A DNA stretch of 64,000 bases from Paracoccaceae bacterium (GCA_013214575.1 JABSSD010000002.1:62001-126000); one strand, 5' to 3'; counted from the stretch's first letter, positions 8,581 to 19,104 are shown. Program-made: numbers and translations. The notes: generated by a model from the sequence alone, not told the origin.

Positions 8581-9666
8581 ATGCGCATCCTGTTCAAGAC
8601 CTCCTACAACGATGACATCCGCCTGTTCCCGGATCGCTGGGTGCTGCTGGTCTACGGCGCGCTGCTGGCGCTGGCGTTTGTGCTGCCGTTGCTGCTGGAC
8701 GCGTTTTATATCGGTGAGGTCACCAATGTGCTGATCTGGGCCATTGCCGGCCTGGGGCTGATGTTGCTGACCGGCCAGACCGGCCAGGTTAGCCTGGGCC
8801 ATGCGGCGTTTCTGGCGATCGGCTGTTACAGCAACACCATCCTGATCGAGATGGGGCTGCCGTTTATCCTGGCCTTTCCGCTGGCCGGGGTGATCACCGG
8901 CATTGTCGGTGCAATCATCGCCATCCCGGCGCTGCGGCTGCATGGGATCTATCTGGCGATTGCCACCATTGCGCTGTCGGTGCTGGCCGATGACATCATC
9001 GTGCTGCTGGATCCCTGGACCGGTGGCGTGTCCGGCAAATTCCCCGCAATGATCACCATATTCGGGTTGCAGATCGAGCGCTGGACGATGCCGGTGCGGT
9101 TCTACTATCTGGTGCTGGGGGTGACGGTCATCTGCACCCTGTTCTACCGCAACCTGCTGCGCTCGCCCTTGGGGCGGGCCTTTGCGGCGGTGCGCGACAG
9201 CGAGGTCTCGGCCACCGCGATGGGGGTGCATATCCTGCGCACCAAATGCAAGGCCTTTGGGCTGTCCTGCATGATCACCGGCTGGGCCGGGGCCCTGATG
9301 GGCTATTACGCCGGCGCCTTCAACAACGAGACGTTTTCGCTGGTGATTTCGATCACCCTGCTGATGATGATCGTGATTGGCGGGCTGGGCTCGATCCACG
9401 GCGCCTTCTTTGGCGCGGTGGTGGTGGCGTTTCTGCCGCAGGTGCTGTCGATCCTGAAGGGCGCGGTGCTGGGCGGAGGGGTTGCCATTCCGGGGCTGGA
9501 GACCGGGGTGTTTGGGATGATCCTGATCCTGTTTATCCTGTTTGAGCCGATGGGCCTTTACGGTCGCTGGCTGAAGATCCGCATCTGGTTTGAGCTGTTC
9601 CCGTTCGCGCGCAAAGATATGTTCCGCCGCCAGAAATCCTATCTGAAAACGGAGCGTCTGCGATGA
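8581..9666 (+). CDS. livM: Branched-chain amino acid-type ABC transporter permease LivM
   Basis: A 361-residue membrane permease. LLTGQTGQVSLGHAAFLAIG and GGLGSIHGAFFGAVVVA are the standard LivM motifs. About ten hydrophobic helices are visible. The track ORF is 14 codons longer, but the ATG four bases after the livH stop fits the operon spacing. Its stop overlaps the livG start in an ATGA arrangement, which suggests translational coupling. Confidence 0.92.
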   Translation: MRILFKTSYNDDIRLFPDRWVLLVYGALLALAFVLPLLLDAFYIGEVTNVLIWAIAGLGLMLLTGQTGQVSLGHAAFLAIGCYSNTILIEMGLPFILAFPLAGVITGIVGAIIAIPALRLHGIYLAIATIALSVLADDIIVLLDPWTGGVSGKFPAMITIFGLQIERWTMPVRFYYLVLGVTVICTLFYRNLLRSPLGRAFAAVRDSEVSATAMGVHILRTKCKAFGLSCMITGWAGALMGYYAGAFNNETFSLVISITLLMMIVIGGLGSIHGAFFGAVVVAFLPQVLSILKGAVLGGGVAIPGLETGVFGMILILFILFEPMGLYGRWLKIRIWFELFPFARKDMFRRQKSYLKTERLR

Positions 9667-10430
9667 GCCTGCTGCAGATCAAAGACGCGACGCTGAAGTT
9701 TGGCGGTGTGGTGGCGGTGAACAATCTCAGCTTCTCGGTCAACGAGGGTGAGGTCTATGCCATCGTCGGCCCTAATGGCGCCGGTAAATCCACTGTCTTC
9801 AACCTGATCTCGCGGTTCTACCAGCCGCATTCCGGCAGCTTCACCTTTGACGGTCAGGACCTGCTGCAGCGCAAGGCGGATCAGGTGGCGGATCTCGGGA
9901 TCGCCCGGACCTTTCAGAATATCGAGCTGTTTGACCATGCCACCGTGTTGCAGAACCTGCTGGTGGGGCGGCACCGGCACCGCAAGACATCGCTGGTTGA
10001 GGAGCTGTTTTTTACTGCCCGTGTTCGTCGTGAAGAGATCGCCCACCGTGAGGCGGTGGAGGAGGTAATCGATTTTCTCGACCTGCAGCCCTACCGCGAC
10101 AAAATGATTGCCGGGCTGCCTTATGGCATACGCAAGGTGGTGGAACTGGGGCGTGCCCTTGCCTCGGGGCCGCGACTGCTGCTGCTGGATGAACCGGCCT
10201 CGGGGCTGTCGGTGGAGGAAACCCAGGACATGCGCTGGTGGATTGACGACATCCGCAAGCAGATGGGCATCACCGTGCTGATGGTGGAACATGACATGGG
10301 GCTGGTGTCGTCGGTCTGTGACCAGGTGCTGGCGCTGGCCGATGGGGCTAAGCTGGCCGAGGGCACTCCGGCGCAGGTGCAGGCCGATCCGGCGGTGCTC
10401 GAGGCTTACCTGGGCGCGGGGGCGGTGTGA
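9663..10430 (+). CDS. livG: HAAT-type ABC transporter ATP-binding protein LivG
   Basis: A 255-residue cytoplasmic ATPase with Walker A GPNGAGKST, the Q-loop region TFQNIELFDHATVLQNLL, Walker B LLLLDEPASGL and a His switch (VEHDM). The C-terminal stretch ADGAKLAEGTPAQVQADPAVLEAYLG is typical of LivG. The signature segment reads YGIRKVVELGRAL, so the canonical LSGGQ is replaced by a variant, as in many LivG proteins. It overlaps livM by 4 bp and livF by 1 bp. Confidence 0.93.
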   Translation: MSLLQIKDATLKFGGVVAVNNLSFSVNEGEVYAIVGPNGAGKSTVFNLISRFYQPHSGSFTFDGQDLLQRKADQVADLGIARTFQNIELFDHATVLQNLLVGRHRHRKTSLVEELFFTARVRREEIAHREAVEEVIDFLDLQPYRDKMIAGLPYGIRKVVELGRALASGPRLLLLDEPASGLSVEETQDMRWWIDDIRKQMGITVLMVEHDMGLVSSVCDQVLALADGAKLAEGTPAQVQADPAVLEAYLGAGAV

Positions 10431-11203
10431 TGGGGCAGGCGCTGCTGGAGATCCGCAACCTGGAGAGCTTTTACGGGCCGATCATGGCCATTCGCGGTGT
10501 CTCTCTGAAGGTTGAGACGGGTCAGATCGTCACCGTTCTGGGCGCCAATGGGGCCGGGAAATCGACCCTGTTAAAGACCATTTCGGGCATTATGGAGCCG
10601 GAGAAGGGCCAGGTGCTGTTCAAGGGCGGTGAAATTCAGGGGCTGGAACCCCATAGGATTGTGCAACAGGGCATCGTGCATGTGCCCGAGGGCCGCGAGG
10701 TGTTTCCGCTGCTGACGGTGGACGAGAACCTGACGCTGGGGGCCTATACCCGCCATGACCGGGCCGGGATACAGCGCGACCGCGAGATGGTGTTTGAGTA
10801 TTTCCCCATCCTGGCTGAGCGGCGCAGTCAAGAGGCGGGCACCCTGTCGGGGGGGCAGCAGCAGATGCTGGCGATTGGCCGCGGGCTGATGCTGCGCCCT
10901 GCGCTGATGCTGCTGGACGAGCCCTCACTGGGGCTGTCGCCGCTGCTGGTGCAAGAGATCTTTGCCATCCTGCGGCGGCTGAACACGGACGAACAGGTGA
11001 CGATGATGCTGGTGGAGCAGAACGCCCGCATCGCACTGGAATTGGCGGATGTTGGCTATGTGATGGAGATCGGCCGCATTGTGATGGACGGCAGTGCTGA
11101 GCGGTTGCTGCAGAGCGAGGATATCAAGGCGTTCTACCTGGGCCACCAGGAGACGGGCCAACGGGGCGAGCGGCGTTGGAAACGCAAGAAAACCTGGCGA
11201 TAG
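10430..11203 (+). CDS. livF: HAAT-type ABC transporter ATP-binding protein LivF
   Basis: A 257-residue ATPase with Walker A GANGAGKST, an exact LSGGQQQMLAIGRGLM signature, Walker B LMLLDEPSLGLSP and the VEQNA switch. The ATG at 10430 shares its A with the livG stop (TGATG); the track start is a GTG one codon earlier. The C-terminus ends in a basic tail (ERRWKRKKTWR) longer than in most LivF proteins. Thirteen bases separate it from the acyl-CoA ligase gene. Confidence 0.92.
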   Translation: MGQALLEIRNLESFYGPIMAIRGVSLKVETGQIVTVLGANGAGKSTLLKTISGIMEPEKGQVLFKGGEIQGLEPHRIVQQGIVHVPEGREVFPLLTVDENLTLGAYTRHDRAGIQRDREMVFEYFPILAERRSQEAGTLSGGQQQMLAIGRGLMLRPALMLLDEPSLGLSPLLVQEIFAILRRLNTDEQVTMMLVEQNARIALELADVGYVMEIGRIVMDGSAERLLQSEDIKAFYLGHQETGQRGERRWKRKKTWR

Positions 11204-11215
11204 GGAGGCGGGGCT

Positions 11216-13102
11216 ATGAACATGCAAATGGTTGAACATCCGCAGGTCAGCTTGAATGGTGTGTCCTACAACGCCACGCCGGGGCTACGGCCGCTGCGGG
11301 TGGATGGTTGTGACACCATCGTCAAACTGTTTGCCGCGCGCTGCGCTGAACTGGACGCAAGGGTGGCGCACCGGGAAAAACACATGGGCATCTGGAAGGC
11401 CTATTCCTGGGCCGCCTATTGGGCGCATGCAAAATGGCTGGGGCTGGGGTTGCGGGCGCTGGGCTTGCAGCGCGGCGAGGTGGTGTCGATCCTCAGCGAG
11501 GACCGCAAGGAATGGCTCTATGCGGATATGGGAATACAGGGCGTCGGCGGCATTGCCTCGGGGGTCTATACCACCGATTCCGCCGCGCAACTGGCCTATC
11601 TGCTGAACAACAGCGGCAGCCGGTTCCTGATTGTCGAAGATGACGAGCAGCTGGACAAGTATCTGGAAATTCAGCATCAGGTGCCGACCTTGGAAACAGT
11701 GGTGATCCTTGAACGCGACGGGCTGCACGACCTGCAGCATGGGCGCTGCATGTTCCTCGATGAGCTCTATGAGGCTGGTCGCAAATATGAGGCGGAAAAC
11801 CCGCAGAGTTTTGAAGATGAGATCCTGAAATCCAGACCGGATGACACCGCGCTGTTGATCTATACTTCGGGCACCACAGGCCAGCCCAAGGGCGCGATGC
11901 TGAGCCATGAGAACATCCTCGGCACCCTGGAATCCGGCGCCCGGGCACTGGCCACGATGCCCGATGACGAATTGCTGTGCTTTTTGCCGCTGTGCCATGT
12001 TCTGGAACGCAATGTGTCGGTCTATCTGCCCTTGGCGGCGCGCAGCACGGTGAATTTTGCCGAAAGCCCGGAAACCGTGTTCGACAATATGCGCGAGGTG
12101 TCGCCATCGACGTTCTTTGCGGTGCCACGGGTTTGGGAGAAGATCTATTCCAAGGTGCTGGTGATGGCACAAGAGGCCACACCGCTGGGGCGCTGGGCCT
12201 TTGCGCGGGCAATGGACGCAGGGGCGGCGCGCAGCGATTACCTGATGCAGCAGCGACCGGTTCCCGCCCTGGTGGCGCTGCGTTACGCGCTGTGGGATGT
12301 TGCTGTGCTGCGCAATCTGCGGCGGATGCTGGGGATGGACAGGATGCGGCGGGGCGGCACGGGGGCGGCTCCGATCTCGCCGGAATTGCTGAAATGGTAC
12401 TGGTCGATTGGGCTGCGACTGCTGGAGGGCTACGGTATGACCGAAAACGCCGGCCTCACCGCAACCAATATAGTCGAGGCCAACCGGCTTGGCACCGTTG
12501 GCCTGCCGGTGCCCGGTGTCACCGTGCGGATCGCAGACGACGGGGAAATCCAGACCCATGGGCTGAATAATTTTCAGGGCTACTGGCGCAACCCTGACAA
12601 AACCGCCGAGACCATAACCCGCGATGGCTGGCTGCGCACCGGCGACATTGGCCAGTTGGACGGCGACGGCTACCTGACCATCACTGGGCGGATCAAGGAC
12701 ATCATCATCACCGCAGGCGGCAAGAATATCACGCCGGCAGAGATCGAGAGCAGGCTGAAGTTCAGCCCCTATATCTCGGATGCGGTGGTGATCGGCGATC
12801 AGCGCAAATACCTGAGTTGTCTGATTATGATTGATCAGGAAAACGTGGAAAAATTCGCCCAGGATCATAAGATACCGTTTAGCGACTTTGCCTCGCTCTG
12901 CGCTGCTGCGCAGGTGGTGGACCTGATCGGGGCTGAGGTGGCGGTGGTGAACGCTGCCGTCGCCCGGGTCGAGCAGATCAAGCAATTCCGCCTGATAAAC
13001 CTGCTGCTGACAGCCCATGACGACGAGTTGACCGCCACCATGAAGCTAAAGCGCGACCTGGTGGTGAAAAAGCATAAGGCATTGATAGACCAGATGTATT
13101 GA
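11216..13102 (+). CDS. AMP-forming long-chain-type acyl-CoA ligase
   Basis: A 628-residue ANL-superfamily enzyme that activates a carboxylic acid to its CoA thioester through an acyl-adenylate. The P-loop YTSGTTGQPKGAML, the A5 motif EGYGMTENAG, the A7 motif GWLRTGDIG and the A8 hinge GRIKDIIITAGGKNITPAEIE are all intact, and a catalytic lysine is present near the C-terminus (ATMKLKRD). The overall pattern is that of FadD15-like long-chain ligases. Its place inside a liv-type operon suggests that the imported compound, or a product of it, is CoA-activated. The actual acid is unknown. Confidence 0.88.
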   Translation: MNMQMVEHPQVSLNGVSYNATPGLRPLRVDGCDTIVKLFAARCAELDARVAHREKHMGIWKAYSWAAYWAHAKWLGLGLRALGLQRGEVVSILSEDRKEWLYADMGIQGVGGIASGVYTTDSAAQLAYLLNNSGSRFLIVEDDEQLDKYLEIQHQVPTLETVVILERDGLHDLQHGRCMFLDELYEAGRKYEAENPQSFEDEILKSRPDDTALLIYTSGTTGQPKGAMLSHENILGTLESGARALATMPDDELLCFLPLCHVLERNVSVYLPLAARSTVNFAESPETVFDNMREVSPSTFFAVPRVWEKIYSKVLVMAQEATPLGRWAFARAMDAGAARSDYLMQQRPVPALVALRYALWDVAVLRNLRRMLGMDRMRRGGTGAAPISPELLKWYWSIGLRLLEGYGMTENAGLTATNIVEANRLGTVGLPVPGVTVRIADDGEIQTHGLNNFQGYWRNPDKTAETITRDGWLRTGDIGQLDGDGYLTITGRIKDIIITAGGKNITPAEIESRLKFSPYISDAVVIGDQRKYLSCLIMIDQENVEKFAQDHKIPFSDFASLCAAAQVVDLIGAEVAVVNAAVARVEQIKQFRLINLLLTAHDDELTATMKLKRDLVVKKHKALIDQMY

Positions 13103-13148
13103 GATGCGGATCATTCGCATGACGACGATATCACCGGGAGGGTTTTGA

Positions 13149-14309
13149 ATGACTAAAATGACATCCATAGTGACCGCAGCAACCTTGGCTGTTGGCGGCG
13201 GCCTGGCGGCCCAGGCCGAGACCCAGGGGGTCAGTGACACCGAGGTGGTGATCGGCTCGGTCAATGATCTGAGCGGGGTTTTTGCCGCCGTAGGCGTGCC
13301 GGCCGTCAACGGCGCCAACCTGCGGTTTGCCCAGATCAACGCCGCAGGCGGCGTGCATGGCCGCCAGATCCGCTTTGTGGTCGAGGACAACGGCTATCAG
13401 ATCCCCCGCGCGATGCAGGGCTATAACAAGCTGCTGAATCGCGACAAGGTGTTTGCCATGCTGCTGTCGCTGGGCACCCCGATGAATACGGCGGGTTTTA
13501 GGTTGTTGGACCCCAAGGGGATCCCCAATATCAGCCCGCTTTCGGCCTCGGTGCAGATGCTGCAAGAACCCATCAGCAATAAATTCACCGGCTTCTCAAG
13601 CTATTGGGACCAGGTGCAGGCCGGGGTCCGCTATCTGGCCGCCGAGTTTGATGCAAAAGACATCTGTTCGATGTATATCCCGTCGGATTTTGGCAAGGAG
13701 ATCTCCGACAGCACCAAGGAGATCAGCGCCACTCTGGGGTTGAGCTTTGCGGCTGAGACCACCCATAAACCGGACGAGCTGGATTTTGTTGGCTCACTGA
13801 CCAAGCTCAAGGCGGCGGGTTGCGATGTTGTCACGCTGGCACTGGGCGTGCGTCAGGGTATCACCGTGGCAGGGACCGCAAAGAAGCTGGGCTGGACCGA
13901 TGTTAAGTTCCTGAACAGCTCGGCGGGCTTTCTGGGGGTGGTTGCTGCGGTGCCGGGTGGGGTCACCGAAGGGCTGTATGCCTCGGCGGGCTGGGTGGAT
14001 CTGGCGGCCCGCGCCGACGATGCGGTACCGGCTAAGTTCATCGCCGAATACGCCGCTGAATTTGGCAAGCCAGCCAGCGGCTTTGCCATGCTTGGCTATA
14101 CCGCCGCCGACACATTGATCCGAGCCCTTGATGCGGCGGGCCCGGATCTGACCCAGGATGCCTTTCTTGCCGGCATGGAAAGCCTGAGCTATTTTGACGC
14201 GCTCACCGACACTCAGATCACCTATGCAGCAGACGATCACCGCGGTGCCGATGACATCGTGATTTCGGTGGTCGAGGGCGGCATGTGGAAAGAGTTGAGC
14301 CGTCAATAG
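13149..14309 (+). CDS. Periplasmic substrate-binding protein of the HAAT transporter
   Basis: A 386-residue type I periplasmic binding protein (Peripla_BP_6/LivK fold) with a signal peptide that ends near AAQA. The motif VIGSVNDLSGVFAAVGVPAVNGANLRFAQIN is typical of this class. It delivers ligand to the LivHMGF complex encoded upstream. Sequences of this subgroup often bind aromatic or branched carboxylates rather than amino acids. That would agree with the neighbouring acyl-CoA ligase, but the ligand is not readable here. Last gene of the operon. Confidence 0.88.
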   Translation: MTKMTSIVTAATLAVGGGLAAQAETQGVSDTEVVIGSVNDLSGVFAAVGVPAVNGANLRFAQINAAGGVHGRQIRFVVEDNGYQIPRAMQGYNKLLNRDKVFAMLLSLGTPMNTAGFRLLDPKGIPNISPLSASVQMLQEPISNKFTGFSSYWDQVQAGVRYLAAEFDAKDICSMYIPSDFGKEISDSTKEISATLGLSFAAETTHKPDELDFVGSLTKLKAAGCDVVTLALGVRQGITVAGTAKKLGWTDVKFLNSSAGFLGVVAAVPGGVTEGLYASAGWVDLAARADDAVPAKFIAEYAAEFGKPASGFAMLGYTAADTLIRALDAAGPDLTQDAFLAGMESLSYFDALTDTQITYAADDHRGADDIVISVVEGGMWKELSRQ

Positions 14310-14678
14310 CGGCCTGTTGCGGTCCATTGCAGAGATCGGGTCTGACGGCCCGACCTTTGCCCGCGCAGTCGCCGCGCTGCGTTTTTTAGGTGAGATAGGA
14401 TCTCAATTGCGTCCCCGCGCCTTGGCAAAAATCTGCTATAGAGTGATGGCAATAGCTATCTATGGTTGTGTTGCACCAAAAATCCACATGTTTTTTTTCC
14501 ACTGTGACCATAAAAGCTAAGGCGTTGAAATTTGACGATAACACACGTTAAGGGTGAGTAGAGATCATATTGTGTGCGTTATACGTATTGATTTTTTTAT
14601 GAGTTTCTTATTTACTAATAAATAGTACCTCTTTTTACCTCTTTTTTCTCTGTATCCCGTTGTTTGGGGAGTGTTTTT
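14310..14678. other. AT-rich intergenic region before the TPR regulator
   Basis: The last 200 bp are strikingly AT-rich compared with the flanking backbone and contain T-tracts. No gene is supported; the 67-aa ORF in the track looks spurious. GGGGAG just before 14679 serves as ribosome-binding site. The AT-rich stretch may hold the promoter. Confidence 0.4.
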
Positions 14679-16343
14679 ATGACTACGCTACTGAAAGTTA
14701 GCCATTTTGGCGCCTTTGGCGTCTATGTCGCCAGCGGGGAGAATATTCCCTTAGGCGCCAAACACCAGGCCCTGATGGCCCTGTTGTCAAAAGCCGACGG
14801 GGGCATTCGAACCCGGGCTTTTTTGGAAAATACCCTGTGGAACCTGGCTCAACCTGAGCAGGCAAAAGCCAGCCTGCGGACGGCGCTCAGCACCCTGCGG
14901 CGCCATTTGGGCCGCGAGGCCTCGCAATTGCTGACCGCCAACCGAGAACGTGTGGTGTTGGATCTGGACCGGATCGAAATACTGGGCAACCAAGAGAATG
15001 GTGACTTCATGGAGGGGTTTGAGCTCCCACATGAGGCGCTGTTTCGCGAATGGCTGACGCAGGAACGGCAGGGCAACAGCTTTGACATGCCGCGTCGGCG
15101 GGCGCAAATGGGTGGCGGCCGAGACTATCGACGGGCGGTGCTGGACGATCTGCTGCCCCGCATCGCGGTGCTGCCCTTTGTCTACCGCGCCCCCAGCCAA
15201 GGCACCACGCCACTGGGCTCCATGTTGTCGGAAGAACTGGTGCGGCATCTGTCCCGCAGCCAGGCGTTTTCGGTGACCTCCTACCTTGCCTCGCGTCAGT
15301 TTGATCCGCTGTCGGTTCGCCCGACCGAGGTCGCCTCAATTGCTGGCATCACCTATCTGGTGTCGGGATTGGTCTATGTGACGGGACAGGAATTCCGTCT
15401 GAAAGTGGATTTGCAGGATGCCCGCCGCGAGCGTGTCCTGTGGTCGCGTGAATACAGCGGTTCGCTGGCGGAGCTGATGGTCGGAGACTGCGATGCCCTG
15501 CAGGATGTGTCGCAGCAGATTAGCCAAACGGCGGTTGGCGAAGCGGGTCGCCAGGTGAAGTTCAAACCGCTGGCAAACCTGGAGAGCCATACTCTGCTGA
15601 TGGCGGCGATTTCCCTGATTCAGGATATGCGGCCGGATCAGTTCAACGCCGCCCAGGATTTGCTGGGGGTGCTGCTGCAACGGGAGCCCGGTCATCCGCT
15701 GGCGCTGACCTGGATGGGGTTCTGGCATGTGATGCGGGTGCAAAAGGGCCTGTCGCACGACCGCCAGATGGACACTCAGCTGGCAACCCATCTGGCCGCC
15801 AGCGCATTGAATGTCGATCCGTCATTTTCCCTGGCACATACCTTGAAAGGGATGATCTCGAGCCATCTTCTGTTCCGCTTTGATCTGGCGCAGACCTCTT
15901 ACGATCTGGCGCTGAAGGACAACCCGAACGAAGCCCTGGCGCTGTTGCTGATGGGTGCCATGCGGGCGTTTCAGAATGCGCCGGATGAAGCGGTGGAATT
16001 CACCGATGCGGCCCGGCGCCTGGCCCCTCTGGGGCCGCAGCGCTATTTCTTCGATTCGGTATCGGCAACCGCGCAGCTGTCCGCCGGTCACTTTGCACGG
16101 GCGCTGGCGCTGGCCGACCGGTCGCTGATGGCAAACCGGGCCTATCCGTCCACATTGCGGACCAAGGCGATTGCGCTGGAGCTATCGGGGCGCGGCGAGG
16201 AAGCCCGGCAGGTGGTGCGGGACCTGTTGCAGGTGTCACCGGATTTCACCCTAAGCCGCTACCTCAGCGAGCACCCGGCGGCCATCACCTCGCGCGGACG
16301 TGGCTGGACCCGCGCCCTGCGGGCGGCTGGGGTGCCAGAGTAA
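14679..16343 (+). CDS. SARP-like winged-helix regulator with TolB-like and TPR regions
   Basis: A cytoplasmic regulator of 554 residues. Residues about 1-95 form an OmpR/SARP-type winged helix (GAKHQALMALLSKA, then ASLRTALSTLRRHLG). About 160-290 resemble the TolB N-terminal-like domain found in adenylate-cyclase-type regulators (PRIAVLPFVY, then LVSGLVYVTGQEFRLKVDLQD). The remainder is helical TPR-like repeats. No adenylate cyclase catalytic domain is present. The ATG at 14679 has GGGGAG 6 bases upstream; the track start is TTG five codons earlier. Targets are unknown. Confidence 0.75.
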   Translation: MTTLLKVSHFGAFGVYVASGENIPLGAKHQALMALLSKADGGIRTRAFLENTLWNLAQPEQAKASLRTALSTLRRHLGREASQLLTANRERVVLDLDRIEILGNQENGDFMEGFELPHEALFREWLTQERQGNSFDMPRRRAQMGGGRDYRRAVLDDLLPRIAVLPFVYRAPSQGTTPLGSMLSEELVRHLSRSQAFSVTSYLASRQFDPLSVRPTEVASIAGITYLVSGLVYVTGQEFRLKVDLQDARRERVLWSREYSGSLAELMVGDCDALQDVSQQISQTAVGEAGRQVKFKPLANLESHTLLMAAISLIQDMRPDQFNAAQDLLGVLLQREPGHPLALTWMGFWHVMRVQKGLSHDRQMDTQLATHLAASALNVDPSFSLAHTLKGMISSHLLFRFDLAQTSYDLALKDNPNEALALLLMGAMRAFQNAPDEAVEFTDAARRLAPLGPQRYFFDSVSATAQLSAGHFARALALADRSLMANRAYPSTLRTKAIALELSGRGEEARQVVRDLLQVSPDFTLSRYLSEHPAAITSRGRGWTRALRAAGVPE

Positions 16344-16377
16344 TCTGATCTCATCGGCTGCCGACCTCGGCTGCCAG

Positions 16378-16410
16378 AAAAAAGGCCCCGAAGCTGCTGC
16401 TCCGGGGCCT
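16378..16410 (-). terminator. Rho-independent terminator of ctaD
   Basis: An 8-bp GC stem (AGGCCCCG/CGGGGCCT) is followed by six T on the minus strand, about 20 bp past the ctaD stop. Confidence 0.8.
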
Positions 16411-16432
16411 ATTGGTTTGCTGCGACCGCGCT

Positions 16433-18106
16433 TTAGTGCGCCGGAGCTTTGTCCCAGTCTTCCTGCTTTGGCAGGATTTCAAAGGTGTGCTCTGGTGGCG
16501 GCGACGGCAGCGTCCACTCCAGGGTGTCGGCGTATTCGTTCCAGTAGTTGTTCTGGGTAATCCGGGCGCCACGCAGCAGGGCGTGGAACACGATACCAAA
16601 GAACAGCAGGAACGAGGCAAACGAGAGGAAGGCCCCCATCGACGACACATAGTTCCAGTAGGCAAAGGCCTCAGGATAGTCGATGTAACGGCGCGGCATG
16701 CCCTGACGACCCAGGAAGTGCTGTGGGAAGAAGGTCACGTTGGCACCGATGAAGAACATCCAGAAGTGCAGATGCGCAAACTTCTCAGAGTACTGACGAC
16801 CGGTCATCTTGCCGAAGTAGAAGTATACCCCGGCAAAGATGGCAAACACCGCACCCAATGACATCACGTAGTGAAAATGCGCCACCACGTAGTAGGTATC
16901 ATGGTAAGCACGATCCACTGCGGCCTGCGACAGCACCACACCGGTTACACCACCAACGGTGAACAGGAACAGGAAGCCAAAGGCGAACATCATTGGTGCT
17001 TTGAACTCGATCGAGCCGCCCCACATGGTGGCGATCCAACTGAACACCTTGACGCCGGTTGGCACCGCGATGACCATGGTGGCCAGCATGAAATAGGCCT
17101 GTTGGTTCAGCGACATGCCGACAGTGTACATATGGTGCGCCCAAACCACGAAGCCCAGAACACCGATCGCGATCAGCGCCCAGACCATTGGCAGGTAGCC
17201 AAACACCGGCTTGCGCGAGAAGGTCGCGATGACATGTGAGATGATGCCAAAGCCTGGCAGGATCACGATGTAGACTTCGGGGTGACCAAAGAACCACAGG
17301 ATGTGCTGATACAGGATCGGATCACCGCCACCGGCGGCATCAAAGAAGGTGAAGCCAAAATTGCGATCCATCAGCAGCATGGTGATGGCACCGGCCAAAA
17401 CGGGCAGCGACAGCAGGATCAGCCAGGCAGTGATAAAGATCGACCAGCTGAACAGCGGCACCTTGAATAGGGTCATGCCAGGGGCACGCATGTTCAGGAA
17501 GGTGGTGATCATGTTGATCGCGCCCAGGATCGACGAGGCCCCCGAGACGTGAACGGCGAAGATCGCCAGATCGAGAGAAAATCCGCCTTCGCTGGTGGAC
17601 AGTGGCGGGTATAGCACCCAACCGACGCCCGAGCCGAGCTGGTCGTTGCCGCCAGGGCTGAGCAGCGAGGCCACACCCAGCGATGTCCCGGCCACATAAA
17701 GCCAGAAGCTGAGGTTGTTCAGCCGTGGAAAGGCCATGTCCGGCGCGCCGATTTGCAACGGCATGAAATAGTTGCCAAAACCACCAAACAGGGCGGGAAT
17801 GACCACGAAGAACATCATCAGAACGCCGTGATAGGTGATCAACACGTTCCAGAGGTGCCCGTTCGGGGTGCATTCCAGGGTCGAGTCGGCGAACATACGT
17901 GCGCCCTCAAGACACATGTACTGAACGCCGGGTTCCATCAGTTCAAGCCGCATGTAGACGGTGAACATGACCGAAATCAAACCGACGAGCGCCGAAACGA
18001 CGAGGTAGAGAATGCCGATATCTTTATGGTTCGTACTCATGAACCAGCGGGTGAAAAACCCCCGCTCGTCCGCGTGATCGTTACCATGAATGGCTGCGTC
18101 TGCCAT
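16433..18106 (-). CDS. ctaD: Cytochrome c oxidase subunit I (aa3-type)
   Basis: The 557-residue catalytic subunit of an aa3-type haem-copper oxidase, with twelve transmembrane helices. It carries the K- and D-channel and metal-site motifs: [23 protein letters not shown] with the haem a histidine, [21 protein letters not shown] with the CuB/Tyr cross-link histidine, and [17 protein letters not shown] with haem a3/a ligands. The start was moved 17 codons inward to the ATG preceded by AGGAGG. It stands alone here, away from ctaC/ctaE, as is common in Rhodobacteraceae. Confidence 0.95.
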   Translation of the reverse strand: MADAAIHGNDHADERGFFTRWFMSTNHKDIGILYLVVSALVGLISVMFTVYMRLELMEPGVQYMCLEGARMFADSTLECTPNGHLWNVLITYHGVLMMFFVVIPALFGGFGNYFMPLQIGAPDMAFPRLNNLSFWLYVAGTSLGVASLLSPGGNDQLGSGVGWVLYPPLSTSEGGFSLDLAIFAVHVSGASSILGAINMITTFLNMRAPGMTLFKVPLFSWSIFITAWLILLSLPVLAGAITMLLMDRNFGFTFFDAAGGGDPILYQHILWFFGHPEVYIVILPGFGIISHVIATFSRKPVFGYLPMVWALIAIGVLGFVVWAHHMYTVGMSLNQQAYFMLATMVIAVPTGVKVFSWIATMWGGSIEFKAPMMFAFGFLFLFTVGGVTGVVLSQAAVDRAYHDTYYVVAHFHYVMSLGAVFAIFAGVYFYFGKMTGRQYSEKFAHLHFWMFFIGANVTFFPQHFLGRQGMPRRYIDYPEAFAYWNYVSSMGAFLSFASFLLFFGIVFHALLRGARITQNNYWNEYADTLEWTLPSPPPEHTFEILPKQEDWDKAPAH

Positions 18107-18405
18107 TTGGTGCCTCCTGTTGTATGGATAACGGCCCCGTGAGCGGACTCCGGGCACCTTGATTCATAGGGTTTTTAGAGTGGCTGAGCGGCGCCTTCAA
18201 TGGTGGAGTTTGATCTGGATCAAGAAAAATTGACGCGCCCCCCCAAAGGGTCGCTTGAAAAAGCACTTTGAGACGCCAATGGTATGCCAGAAAAGCACTT
18301 TTAGCGCCGGTCGCCGCTTTGAAACCGTTTGCAAGGCGGCAGAGTGTGATACTGAAATGCCGAACGGGGCCGCCCTCGGGCCCCAGCCATGTGAGGAACG
18401 ACCAG

Positions 18406-18837
18406 ATGTATGATCCGGACAATATTTTCGGCAAGATTTTGCGCGATGAAATTCCTGCAACACGGGTCTATGAGGATGACGACACCCTGGCCTTTATGGA
18501 TATCATGCCGCGCGCCGAAGGCCATGTGCTGGTCATTCCCAAAACCGCCTGCCGCAATATGCTGGATGCGACCGCCGAGCAGATCGCCGCAGTGATGAAG
18601 ACGGTTCAGCACCTGTCGCGGGCGCTGATGGTGGCCTTTGATGCGGATGGGATTACCCTGCAGCAGTTCAATGAGGCCGCCGGCGGGCAGGAGGTTTTCC
18701 ATCTGCATTTCCATCTGCTTGCCCGGCACGAGGGCAAGCGCCTTGGGGCGCCGGGACAGCTGGGTGACCAGGTGGTAATCCAGCAAAACGCAGCAAAAAT
18801 CCGAGCCGCGTTATCGGCGGTCAAAAAGGACGTGTAA
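18406..18837 (+). CDS. HIT-family nucleotide-binding hydrolase
   Basis: A 143-residue histidine-triad protein with the active-site motif HLHFHLLAR near the C-terminus and the N-terminal [20 protein letters not shown] typical of the Hint branch. Such enzymes cleave adenosine phosphoramidates and related nucleotidyl compounds in the cytosol. The track ORF is 46 codons longer; I chose the ATG with GAGGA ten bases upstream, which gives the normal family N-terminus. Confidence 0.92.
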   Translation: MYDPDNIFGKILRDEIPATRVYEDDDTLAFMDIMPRAEGHVLVIPKTACRNMLDATAEQIAAVMKTVQHLSRALMVAFDADGITLQQFNEAAGGQEVFHLHFHLLARHEGKRLGAPGQLGDQVVIQQNAAKIRAALSAVKKDV

Positions 18838-19104
18838 TGCATGTGTCAGCACTCTCTGTGGCTGAGTAAGGCCGCGGAGGGGGTATGCAATTTAAATACC
18901 AATTTCAGTTTGTTTGGTGACGTAAGGAAAGCCTGAAGGTAATGGGGTGGTAATCTACCGAATTGCAGTAAATGTTTGATTACTGACGGCGAGTGGTTAT
19001 GGTTTTGGTCGATGTTGTTTTGGTAAGATGTTGTTGCCGTAGAAAAGTTTGTCGCGCGTTTGGTTTATACAGTGAGGCCGATTTTATCTATATTGGGGAA
19101 CGAT
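18838..19104. other. AT-rich spacer without a gene
   Basis: About 270 bp rich in T and G between the HIT gene and the next. It contains no supported ORF; GGGGA ahead of the GTG at 19105 is the best ribosome-binding site. Confidence 0.4.

Noticed and set aside
11285-13018. 577-aa minus-strand ORF
   Set aside because: Antisense shadow of the acyl-CoA ligase, which has all family motifs.
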